Source of the DNA: an uncultured Eubacterium sp.
Lineage (GTDB): Bacteria > Bacillota > Clostridia > Oscillospirales > Acutalibacteraceae
DNA: 57,030 bases
Direction of reading: 5' to 3'
Assembly (NCBI GenBank): GCA_905233545.1
Contig: CAJOEV010000006.1
Coordinates: forward strand, 1 to 57,030
Position numbers and translations under genes: made by a program. Position 1 is the first letter of the stretch, and every line of letters begins with the position of its first letter. Below the pieces are notes generated by a model. The model was not told the origin of the DNA. It saw nothing but the letters and a program-made list of their open reading frames with translations, and did no database searches. This document shows positions 26,086-33,478 of this stretch, piece by piece.

Positions 26086-27342
26086 ATGACATATGAATTA
26101 ATAGTTGTCGGCGGAGGTCCTGCAGGTCTTGCTGCTGCTCTTGCCGCAAGAGAAAAAGGGCTTACAAAGATTCTGATTATTGAAAGAGATAAAGAACTTG
26201 GCGGTATTTTAAACCAGTGTATTCATAACGGATTCGGACTTCATTATTTCAAAGAGGAGTTAACGGGACCCGAATATGCGGGCAGATTTATCAAAATGCT
26301 CAGCGGAACAGGCATTGAGGTTATGTGCGACACTATGGTATTGCAGGTAACCAAGGATAAGCAGGTTCACTGCATAAATCCCGAAAGAGGCTATCAGGTT
26401 TTGAATGCAGCTTCCATAGTTCTTGCAATGGGTTGCAGAGAGAGAACAAGAGGAGCAATATCAATTCCCGGAACACGCCCCGCAGGTGTTTTAACAGCGG
26501 GCGCTGCTCAGCGATATGTTAATATCGAAGGTCATATGGTCGGAAAGAGAGTTGTTATTTTAGGCTCAGGCGATATCGGACTCATTATGGCAAGAAGAAT
26601 GACTCTTGAGGGCGCAAAGGTACTTGCATGTGTTGAGGTTATGCCTTATTCAGGCGGACTTCAGAGAAATATTGTTCAGTGTCTTGAGGATTTTGATATT
26701 CCGCTCTATCTTTCCCATACCATTATAGATATAAGGGGTAAAAACAGGGTAGAGGGAGTAACCATTGCAAAAGTCGGTCCCGACAGAAAGCCTGTTAAGG
26801 GCAGTGAAATTGATTTTGACTGCGATACTGTTTTGCTTTCAGTAGGTCTTATTCCCGAAAACGAGCTTACAAGGAATGCTGAAATCGAGCTTGACCCGAA
26901 AACAAACGGCGTTGCTGTATGGGAGAATATGGAAACATCCGCTCCCGGTATTTTTGCAAGCGGAAATGTTGTTCATGTTCACGACCTTGTTGACTATGTA
27001 ACAGGTGAAAGCAAGCTTGCAGGTGTTGCCGCTGCCGAATATGTAAAGTTGGGTGAGCGTTCGCGCAAAAATGCAATAACCGTAAAAGAGGGCAAGGATG
27101 TCGGCTTCATTGTTCCGCTTTATATTCACCGCGAGGCAATGGATGCAGAGCTTTTCTTCAGAGTTCGCCGTATATTCGAAAAAAGCGTAATCACGGTTAA
27201 GGACGGAGACACTGTTTTAGCGCAACTCAAGCGTGCGCATATGGCTCCCGGAGAAATGGAAAGAGTTAAGCTTTCAAGAAGGCTACTTGACGCAGTTGAA
27301 GGCAACGAAATAACGGTTTATGCCGAGGAGGTAGACGAATGA
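26086..27342 (+). CDS. FAD/NAD(P)-dependent oxidoreductase (GlpB-like partner)
   Basis: 418 residues. Two dinucleotide-binding Rossmann motifs: ELIVVGGGPAGLAAALAA at the N-terminus (FAD) and VVILGSGDIGLIMARRM around residue 155 (NAD(P)H). An ATG-like C-terminal segment, APGIFASGNVVHVHDLVD, closes the FAD site. This is the pyridine-nucleotide disulfide oxidoreductase fold without a redox-active CxxxxC pair. The start is 3 bases after the GlpA-like stop, and it overlaps the DUF1667 gene by 4 bases. The three are probably one electron-transfer complex. Confidence 0.85.
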   Translation: MTYELIVVGGGPAGLAAALAAREKGLTKILIIERDKELGGILNQCIHNGFGLHYFKEELTGPEYAGRFIKMLSGTGIEVMCDTMVLQVTKDKQVHCINPERGYQVLNAASIVLAMGCRERTRGAISIPGTRPAGVLTAGAAQRYVNIEGHMVGKRVVILGSGDIGLIMARRMTLEGAKVLACVEVMPYSGGLQRNIVQCLEDFDIPLYLSHTIIDIRGKNRVEGVTIAKVGPDRKPVKGSEIDFDCDTVLLSVGLIPENELTRNAEIELDPKTNGVAVWENMETSAPGIFASGNVVHVHDLVDYVTGESKLAGVAAAEYVKLGERSRKNAITVKEGKDVGFIVPLYIHREAMDAELFFRVRRIFEKSVITVKDGDTVLAQLKRAHMAPGEMERVKLSRRLLDAVEGNEITVYAEEVDE

Positions 27343-27686
27343 GAGAGCTTATTTGCATAACCTGCCCGAGAGGCTGTCACTTAAAGGTTGACGAAGAAAA
27401 CGGCTTTGCTGTTTCGGGAAATGCTTGCCCGAGAGGCGAGGTATACGGCTATAACGAGGTAACAAATCCGAAAAGAGTTGTAACCTCAACCGTTCGAACA
27501 AACAGCAGCGAATACCCGAGATGCCCTGTTAAAACAAACGGTGCAATCCCGAAGGAAAAGATGTTTGAAGCAATGAAGCTTCTTGATGATATCATTCTTA
27601 AAACTCCGATTAACGAGGGCGACAAGGTGGTTGAAAACCTTTTTGATACAGGCATCGACTTTGTTGCGTGCAAGAAAGTTGATTAG
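27339..27686 (+). CDS. DUF1667 protein, probable Fe-S electron carrier
   Basis: 115 residues. It starts inside the previous gene (ATGA overlap). The N-terminus carries ICITCPRGCHLKV and, ~20 residues later, GNACPRGEV: four cysteines in C-x2-C-x3-C...C order that look like an iron-sulfur or metal site. C-terminal half compact and mixed alpha/beta. This family regularly follows GlpA-like and FAD-oxidoreductase genes in Firmicutes, so it is a likely third subunit. Biochemistry not known to me. Confidence 0.85.
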   Translation: MRELICITCPRGCHLKVDEENGFAVSGNACPRGEVYGYNEVTNPKRVVTSTVRTNSSEYPRCPVKTNGAIPKEKMFEAMKLLDDIILKTPINEGDKVVENLFDTGIDFVACKKVD

Positions 27687-27709
27687 GTTGCGCTTGGTCA
27701 ATTGAATAG

Positions 27710-27742
27710 TTTGGGAGGGTCTCCGTGCCCTCCCAAATTTTT
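27710..27742 (+). terminator. Intrinsic terminator of the GlpA-like operon
   Basis: 10-bp perfect stem (27710-27719 with 27728-27737) followed by a T-run, 24 bases after the DUF1667 stop. Confidence 0.85.
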
Positions 27743-27743
27743 G

Positions 27744-27780
27744 TCAATCATTGGGGTCTGACCCCAATGATTGATTTTTT
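27744..27780. repeat. Perfect 31-bp palindrome, GGGGTCTGACCCC core (copy 1)
   Basis: 15-bp arms (27744-27758 and 27760-27774) around a single T, ending in TTGATTTTTT. Directly follows another terminator, so a second terminator seems redundant. A near-identical copy lies at 32881. The GGGGTC(A/T)GACCCC core resembles REP-type repeats that I recall from other bacteria, but that link is from memory. Confidence 0.8.
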
Positions 27781-27792
27781 GTTTATATTGAA

Positions 27793-27822
27793 TTGGACAT
27801 ATAATTATACATATGATAAAAT
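27793..27822 (+). promoter_or_regulatory. Promoter candidate for the ECF sigma operon
   Basis: TTGGAC (27793-27798), 18-bp spacer, TAAAAT (27817-27822) with a TG three bases upstream. About 87 bp before the sigma-factor start. Confidence 0.45.
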
Positions 27823-27908
27823 AAAATTGAAACTTTTTGCGATATATTCCGAAAAATTGCTGACTAATGTATGAGAGCAGATTTTATCAACTAAAAGGAG
27901 GTGAAGCC

Positions 27909-28448
27909 GTGAGTAAAGCATATGCGGATAAAGTGCTTGAAGAAGCTTTTGAAAGCTTTGGCAAGGCGCTTGAAGAATTTTGCCGTGTTCGTCTGGGCGA
28001 AGCGGGGCAGAGTTCAAACGACTGTGTTCAGGAAGCGTTTTTAGTTTTCTATAAGCGCTTGCTCGGCGGCGAAACCTTCGAAAATCCACGGGCGTTTCTA
28101 TATAAAACGGCTAACATAATGGTACTTCGGGCAAGGGAGGAATACTTCAAAAACGCAAAAAGAAGCAAAAGCCTTGAGGAAGCGCAGGACATTCCTGTTT
28201 TTATTGAGGCTTTCAGCGAAAACGAGCTTGATTACGAAAGAATCAAAGAAATTCTTGTAACTCGGCTGAGCGAGGATGAGCAAAAGCTTTATAAAATGAA
28301 ATATGAGCAAAAAATGTCGCTTGCTGAAATCGGAAATGAGCTTTCAATTGCTCCCGCAGCGGCAGCTAATCGGCTTTCAAGACTGCGAACAAAGATTAAA
28401 GCAATGACAAAGCCCGTATTACAAGAAATTTTGAAAGGAGGCGGTTAA
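27909..28448 (+). CDS. ECF-type RNA polymerase sigma factor
   Basis: 179 residues from GTG 27909, chosen because AAAAGGAGGTGA sits just upstream; an ATG at 27867 precedes that site and has none. Region 2 covers DCVQEAFLVFYKRLL...ENPRAFLYKTANIMVLRAREEYFKN. Region 4 is LSEDEQKLYKMKYEQKMSLAEIG and LSIAPAAAANRLSRLRTKIK, a helix-turn-helix for -35 recognition. Followed without any gap by a one-TM protein gene, the usual place of an anti-sigma factor. Confidence 0.88.
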   Translation: MSKAYADKVLEEAFESFGKALEEFCRVRLGEAGQSSNDCVQEAFLVFYKRLLGGETFENPRAFLYKTANIMVLRAREEYFKNAKRSKSLEEAQDIPVFIEAFSENELDYERIKEILVTRLSEDEQKLYKMKYEQKMSLAEIGNELSIAPAAAANRLSRLRTKIKAMTKPVLQEILKGGG

Positions 28449-29114
28449 ATGAATATCTCGGTAAACGAAACAACTCTTAAAGAAATATATAACGATAAAA
28501 ACTATTACAGCGAAATATATAGTCTTTTAAACAGTGTTATCGATGAAGAGCTTGAAAAAGACGAGCCCGACTGCGATTTGATTGATGATTGCATAAGTAT
28601 TATTGACAGTATTCAGAAAAACGATAATCCCGCCTCTGCGCTTCACCTTGTTTTAACAAAGAAAGAGGTTATGCGCTATTGCAAGCAGCATTCAGAAAAT
28701 AAAACAGTTCAAAAAACAATTGCCGCTGCAGCTTTGCTTGTTATTATTGGCTCTTCCGTTGCGTTTGCATCCTCACCCGAACTTGTAAAAAGCGCTCAGA
28801 ACTTTTTTGACAGCGTTTCAAGCTTCCTGTTTGAAAAAGCGGATGAAACCGAAACCCAAAACGATGATGAAATCAGCTCCATTTATGCAACATTCCCCGA
28901 GGGTACTAAGTTTAAGGTTAAAAACGAAAACGAGATAAACCTTCAGAATGTTGTTATTACAGCAGTATACAGCAGCTCAGCCACAAAAGATATTCCGCTT
29001 TCGGATTGCAAAATCACAAAAACAGCGGAAAACAACGAAGAGGGGAATTACATTCTTGTTGTTATCTCCTATAACGGCTGTGCCTGCAGTGTTGTTTATG
29101 AAGTGGAGGAATAA
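28449..29114 (+). CDS. One-TM protein, putative anti-sigma factor
   Basis: 221 residues; its ATG follows the sigma stop directly and its GGAGG site lies in the sigma gene's end. Residues 1-85 are acidic and helical (cytoplasmic), one TM helix follows (TIAAAALLVIIGSSVAFA, ~91-108), and the rest is a ~110-residue extracellular domain. I see no zinc-binding HxxxCxxC anti-sigma motif, so the anti-sigma role rests on position and topology. The next gene encodes an exported leucine-rich protein. Confidence 0.7.
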   Translation: MNISVNETTLKEIYNDKNYYSEIYSLLNSVIDEELEKDEPDCDLIDDCISIIDSIQKNDNPASALHLVLTKKEVMRYCKQHSENKTVQKTIAAAALLVIIGSSVAFASSPELVKSAQNFFDSVSSFLFEKADETETQNDDEISSIYATFPEGTKFKVKNENEINLQNVVITAVYSSSATKDIPLSDCKITKTAENNEEGNYILVVISYNGCACSVVYEVEE

Positions 29115-29116
29115 GA

Positions 29117-32100
29117 ATGAAAAAGATAATAAGCTTAATTCTTGCATTACTACTGATTTTATCTGTTTGTCCTTTAACTGCGCTTGCGGAGGATATAACA
29201 AGTACAGACGGCGATTGGGAATATGAAATAATATATGAAAACAGGGGCAAAAAATACGCCGAAATAACAAAGTATAACGGAAGCGAAGACAGTGTTACAG
29301 TTCCGAACAATATTGACGGCATAAATATTGTCGGCATTGGCGGAGACAAAGGCATAAAGGCAGAAAATGTTACTTTATCGGAAGGAATTGAGTATATAGA
29401 TACACTTGCTTTTCACGAAGCAAAAAATTTAAAAATAATGCTTCCGTCAACTTTGAAATACATTGAAGGATTGGCGTTTTTGCGGGCTTCAATAGCTTCA
29501 GTAAATATGCCGGTCGGATTGGAAGGATTAGGGGAAACTGCGTTTTATGAAGCAAGCTTTCAAAACACGGATATAGTGTTACCTGAAAGTTTGCGCTATT
29601 TATCAGGAAATGCGTTTTATAACTCAAATATCACTTCAATTCATATCGGCAAAAACACAAAGTTTTCAACTCCGTACTACAAATATCCTTCGGGCGTTGT
29701 GGAATACGATGAGTTCCAGTATAAATCAACGGACGATATAAGATTTTCAAAAAGCCTTAAAAATATAGAGGTTGACGAAGATAATCCCTTCGTTGTTTCA
29801 TATGACAACGTTTTATATGAGCCTGATATGCGAACGCTTTTATACGTTGCAGGCAAAAGAGAAACATTTACGATTTCAGATAACATAGAGCAGATTGACG
29901 GCGGTGCATTTACAGACGCACAGATTAACCATCTTGTTATTGGAAATTCTGTTAAGGAATTACACGGATTCGGTAATTTAAAATTTGAAACTATTACTTT
30001 TAAAGAAGGATGCAAGATACAGAAAATTTGCACTCAGGCATTTTATAAATGCGAAATAGATGAAATAATCTTTCCGAGCAGTGTTATAGTTATTGAAAAG
30101 AATGCGTTTGAAAAAGCAAATATTAAAAAAGTTGGCTTTTCGGAAAATTCCCTTTTATCAAGCATAGGCGCAGGTGCGTTTTTAGACAGCACAATTGAAA
30201 GCATAGATTTGTCAAATTGCTCGCTTCTTACTCAGTTGGGCGTTTCTGCTTTTAATAACTGCAAAAGCCTTGAAGCAATTGATATGCAAAATTGCTTTAT
30301 TCAAAAAATTGAGGATAAGTGTTTTAAGGATTGCTGGGCATTAAAAGAGGTTGTTTTGTGTGATTTCACAAATCAATTGGGTTTTGACGCGTTTCTTAAT
30401 TGCAAAAATCTTGAAAAAATTAATCTTGAAAAAATTAATCACTGGTCGCAGGGTTGCTTCTCAGGCTGCCCGAAAATTGCAGATTACTATAATTATCAAT
30501 ACACTCATTATAACGAGGATTATGTTGGCAGCGGCGTTTATAATGATTTTGAATATTTTGAGTACAAGGATTATATTGAAGTTGATGATTATGTCGGCGA
30601 GGAAAAGGATATAGTAATTCCAAACGAAATAAACTCAAAGCCGGTTTTAATAATAAATAACGCAGGCTTTTCTCATCTTCAGGCAGACAGCGTGAAACTG
30701 CCGTCTTGTTTAAAACGAATTGAAATGTGGGCGTTTATGGGAAGTGATATTAAAACAATAACAATGCCCGAAAGCCTTGAATATATTGGATATGAAGCTT
30801 TTTTAGGTGCAAAAAATTTAGAAGAGGTTGTTTTAAACGAAGGGTTAAAATTCATTGGAAAACAAGCTTTTAGCGGAGCGTGTTTTGAAAAGCTTATAAT
30901 TCCTGATTCGGTTATTTTTTACGGAGAGGTTTCTGCAAGCACATATGACGATTTAAAAGAATTAACTATCGGAGCAAATCTGATAAATATTGATAATTTA
31001 AGAGTGCAGAATCTCAATCTTGAAAGCATAAATGTCAGTGAAAAAAATCCTGTTTTTTCAAGTGAGGAGGGCGTTTTATACAGCAAAGATAAAACAGAAC
31101 TGCTTGTTTATCCCGAATGTAAAAAGGATAAAATCTTTGAGATTCCGCTATTTGTAACAAATATTGCCAAAAACTCATTCCATAACATAAAATTCCTTGA
31201 AGAGATTGTTTTCACTAAAAACATTAAAAGTATTTCAGTCGATGCATTCGAGAACTGCCCGAAATTATTAACCGCAAGATTTGAAGATGTTGTTATGGAA
31301 AAATTAAACAGAACGTTTAATAAAGTTCCGACGATTAAAAATGTATACTTTTCGGAAAACGCGCAGATAAAAGAAATGTTTTCAACATTTGGCAGAACAT
31401 CAATAGAAAGCATTGAGCTGCCTTCAAGCGTCAGGTATATAGATTATGCCTTTTTGCGTTGTGCAGAACTGCGGGAAGTCACCTTTAACGAAGGTATTGA
31501 AATCATAGGAATTGGTGCGTTTTCAATGTGCCCAAAGCTTGAAAAGATAGTGCTTCCCAAAAGTGTTATTTCTGTTATGGATAGGGCGTTTTATGAGTGC
31601 ACCGGATTGAGTTATGTTAATCTTTCAAATGCAAGGGTACTGCACGCAAGGGCATTTGCAAACTGCACAAGTCTTGAAAACATTGATTTAACGGGAGTGC
31701 GATATGATAACAGTGAGAAAGAAGGAACCTTCCTCGGTTGCGATAACCTTAAAAAGTTCTATTTTACGAAAGAGGAAAAAGAGGCGTATATTGCAGAAAA
31801 CGAATTTCAGGGAAATGAAATCCTTGAAACCGTAGTTATCGGAAACTCAGTAACCGAAATTAAGGAAAAAGCGTTTGCCGATTGCAAAAATCTTGAAACG
31901 GCGCTTATCGCAAGCGGAGTTGAAACAATTGACGATACGGCGTTTGATAATTGCGAAAAGCTGACGATTCTCTGCGAGGTTAATTCGCCCGCAATGCTTT
32001 ATGCAAAGAAAAACGATATTTCATATCAAACCTTTGTTGTTGCGCCGATTCCCGACCAGATTTATACAGGAAAGGCGATAAAGCCTTCGCTAAAGGTTTC

Positions 32101-32872
32101 GCAGGGCTCAAATATGCTGACTGTTAACAAGGACTACAAGGCAACATACACCAACAATATCAATGTCGGAAAAGCAAGGGTTAGTGTTCTGGGGCTCGGG
32201 GACTACAGCATTTTCGGAACAACGGTTAATTTCAATATTATTAAATCAAATCATTCTCACACCTTTAAAACACATACCAATCCCGCGTCGCCCGGCAAAA
32301 ACGGTTCTGTTATCGTTAAATGCACAAGCTGTTCATATGTAAAAAGCAAAAAGAAGATATCCCGTCCTGCAAGCTATAAGCTTTCGGCAAGCTCGTTTGT
32401 TTATGACGGAAAAACACATTCGCCTACGGTTACGGTTAAGGATGCAAACGGAAAAGGAATAAGCAAAGAATATTTCAGCCTTTCTTATTCAAGCGGAAGA
32501 AAAAATGTAGGCATCCACTGGGTTAAGGTTAAGTTTAAAGGAAAATACAGCGGAACGAAAACAAAGTATTTTATAATAAAACCCAAGTCAACATGGTTAA
32601 AAGAGCTTTTCTCAGGTAAAGGCTCTTTTACCGCGTTTTGGAACAAGCAAATAACGCAGGTCAGCGGTTATCAGCTCCAATTAAGCACAAGCAGGAATTT
32701 TGATAAAAACAAAAAGACCGTTACTCTTTCAAATCCAAAAACGGTAAAAAAGACAGTTAAAAATCTTAAATCAAAGAAAAAATATTATGTTCGGATAAGA
32801 ACATATAAAAAGGTCGGAAAGAAAAAATTTTATTCCGCTTGGAGCAAGGCGAAAACGGTTAAGACGAAATAA
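29117..32872 (+). CDS. BspA-like leucine-rich repeat surface protein
   Basis: 1251 residues. Signal peptide at residues 1-24 (MKKIISLILALLLILSVCPL, cleavage after LAEA-like ALA). The bulk is a long run of LRR_5/BspA-type units of ~23 residues with the recurring pattern L..I.LP.S...I...AF..C..L. From about residue 975 come beta-sandwich units (IYTGKAIKPSLKV; FVYDGKTHSPTVTV) and a very basic fibronectin-III-like end (SKKKYYVRIRTYKKVGKKKF). No LPXTG signal is seen; the basic end may bind wall polymers. Such proteins mediate adhesion. Codons are AT-richer than in neighbouring metabolic genes. Co-directional with the sigma pair (2-base gap). Confidence 0.9.
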   Translation: MKKIISLILALLLILSVCPLTALAEDITSTDGDWEYEIIYENRGKKYAEITKYNGSEDSVTVPNNIDGINIVGIGGDKGIKAENVTLSEGIEYIDTLAFHEAKNLKIMLPSTLKYIEGLAFLRASIASVNMPVGLEGLGETAFYEASFQNTDIVLPESLRYLSGNAFYNSNITSIHIGKNTKFSTPYYKYPSGVVEYDEFQYKSTDDIRFSKSLKNIEVDEDNPFVVSYDNVLYEPDMRTLLYVAGKRETFTISDNIEQIDGGAFTDAQINHLVIGNSVKELHGFGNLKFETITFKEGCKIQKICTQAFYKCEIDEIIFPSSVIVIEKNAFEKANIKKVGFSENSLLSSIGAGAFLDSTIESIDLSNCSLLTQLGVSAFNNCKSLEAIDMQNCFIQKIEDKCFKDCWALKEVVLCDFTNQLGFDAFLNCKNLEKINLEKINHWSQGCFSGCPKIADYYNYQYTHYNEDYVGSGVYNDFEYFEYKDYIEVDDYVGEEKDIVIPNEINSKPVLIINNAGFSHLQADSVKLPSCLKRIEMWAFMGSDIKTITMPESLEYIGYEAFLGAKNLEEVVLNEGLKFIGKQAFSGACFEKLIIPDSVIFYGEVSASTYDDLKELTIGANLINIDNLRVQNLNLESINVSEKNPVFSSEEGVLYSKDKTELLVYPECKKDKIFEIPLFVTNIAKNSFHNIKFLEEIVFTKNIKSISVDAFENCPKLLTARFEDVVMEKLNRTFNKVPTIKNVYFSENAQIKEMFSTFGRTSIESIELPSSVRYIDYAFLRCAELREVTFNEGIEIIGIGAFSMCPKLEKIVLPKSVISVMDRAFYECTGLSYVNLSNARVLHARAFANCTSLENIDLTGVRYDNSEKEGTFLGCDNLKKFYFTKEEKEAYIAENEFQGNEILETVVIGNSVTEIKEKAFADCKNLETALIASGVETIDDTAFDNCEKLTILCEVNSPAMLYAKKNDISYQTFVVAPIPDQIYTGKAIKPSLKVSQGSNMLTVNKDYKATYTNNINVGKARVSVLGLGDYSIFGTTVNFNIIKSNHSHTFKTHTNPASPGKNGSVIVKCTSCSYVKSKKKISRPASYKLSASSFVYDGKTHSPTVTVKDANGKGISKEYFSLSYSSGRKNVGIHWVKVKFKGKYSGTKTKYFIIKPKSTWLKELFSGKGSFTAFWNKQITQVSGYQLQLSTSRNFDKNKKTVTLSNPKTVKKTVKNLKSKKKYYVRIRTYKKVGKKKFYSAWSKAKTVKTK

Positions 32873-32880
32873 TGCAAAAA

Positions 32881-32912
32881 TCAATCACTGGGGTCTGACC
32901 CCAATGATTTTT
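32881..32912. repeat. GGGGTCTGACCCC palindrome (copy 2), probable terminator
   Basis: Near-perfect palindrome centred at 32896 with arms 32883-32895/32897-32909 and one mismatch, followed by TTTTTT. It begins 8 bases after the leucine-rich gene stop and is placed as its terminator. Same sequence as copy 1 (27744) apart from one internal base and the ends. Confidence 0.8.
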
Positions 32913-32983
32913 TATGGCAAAGCTGTATTACTTTGATACAAATCAGGTTGATTTTGTTACTTGTAAATCCATTGAATAAGTTT

Positions 32984-33038
32984 CGAGTTCCGAGCCCCGA
33001 GTTCCGAGTTTTCGGTTTCTCGCTTTGCTCGGTCAATT
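32984..33038 (+). repeat. Dispersed intergenic repeat, member 1
   Basis: 32984-33010 is identical over 27 bases to 40059-40085 and is built of GAGTTCCGAG units. It is followed by GGTTTCTCGCTTTGCTCGGT (33015-33034), whose inverted near-copy lies at about 40119-40139. The gap 32873-33258 otherwise holds copy 2 of the palindrome, a terminator-like hairpin, about 100 bases with no gene-like content (33076-33175), and a metal-regulated promoter. Confidence 0.75.
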
Positions 33039-33048
33039 AAAATACCTT

Positions 33049-33075
33049 AAGCCTTCCCGAGAGGGAAGGCTTTTT
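33049..33075 (+). terminator. Orphan intrinsic terminator
   Basis: 10-bp perfect stem (33049-33058 with 33063-33072, GAGA loop) followed by a T-run, 177 bases beyond the previous gene. It may be a back-up terminator for the leucine-rich gene. Confidence 0.75.
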
Positions 33076-33175
33076 ATTGCTGTGCGCAGCACCAAAAATT
33101 TCACTCTCCACCCTCCAAATTCCACACTCAACTCCCTGAAACCTAAAACCTAACCACTAAAACCTCAAAAAACTC

Positions 33176-33203
33176 TTGACAATAGCATATAATATGTTAT
33201 AAT
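33176..33203 (+). promoter_or_regulatory. Promoter of the metal-export operon
   Basis: TTGACA (33176-33181), 16-bp spacer, TATAAT (33198-33203) with TG extension. Among the strongest promoter matches in the window, consistent with a gene kept off by a repressor. Confidence 0.85.
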
Positions 33204-33213
33204 ACATATAGAT

Positions 33214-33233
33214 ATATGAACAATCGTTCATAT
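33214..33233. promoter_or_regulatory. ArsR/SmtB-type metal-repressor operator
   Basis: ATATGAAC-AATC-GTTCATAT, a 20-bp dyad with 8-bp perfect arms, starts 11 bases after the -10 box, over the expected transcription start. Sequence and spacing resemble the known operators of Zn/Cd-sensing ArsR/SmtB repressors (CzrA, SmtB). No ArsR gene lies in the window. Confidence 0.75.
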
Positions 33234-33258
33234 GTAAGAATGAACAGAGGTAAAAGCG

Positions 33259-33477
33259 ATGAAAAAATCATATAAAATTGAAGTAGATTGTGCAAACTGC
33301 GCGAATAAAATGGAGATTGCGGCAAACAAGGTTGACGGCGTTAAAGAGGCAAGCGTCAATTTTATGGCGCTTAAAATGAATGTTGAATTTGAGGACGGCG
33401 CCGATGAAAAGGCGGTTATGAAAAAGGTTTTAAAAGCTTGCAGAAAGGTTGAGAGAGACTGTGAAATTGATTTCTGA
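33259..33477 (+). CDS. Heavy-metal-associated (HMA) domain protein
   Basis: 72 residues, a single ferredoxin-like HMA fold. The metal site is VDCANCANK (Cys11, Cys14), near the N-terminus as usual. It resembles stand-alone metallochaperones or a split-off N-terminal domain of P1B ATPases. The ATPase that follows starts without an HMA domain, so this protein may deliver the metal to it. RBS is AGAGGT. Confidence 0.9.
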   Translation: MKKSYKIEVDCANCANKMEIAANKVDGVKEASVNFMALKMNVEFEDGADEKAVMKKVLKACRKVERDCEIDF

Positions 33478-33478
33478 T

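Noticed and set aside
32984-33010. CRISPR-like array in the GAGTTCCGAG repeats
   Set aside because: Units are ~10-15 bases, nearly adjacent, with no spacers of uniform length and no cas genes in the window.
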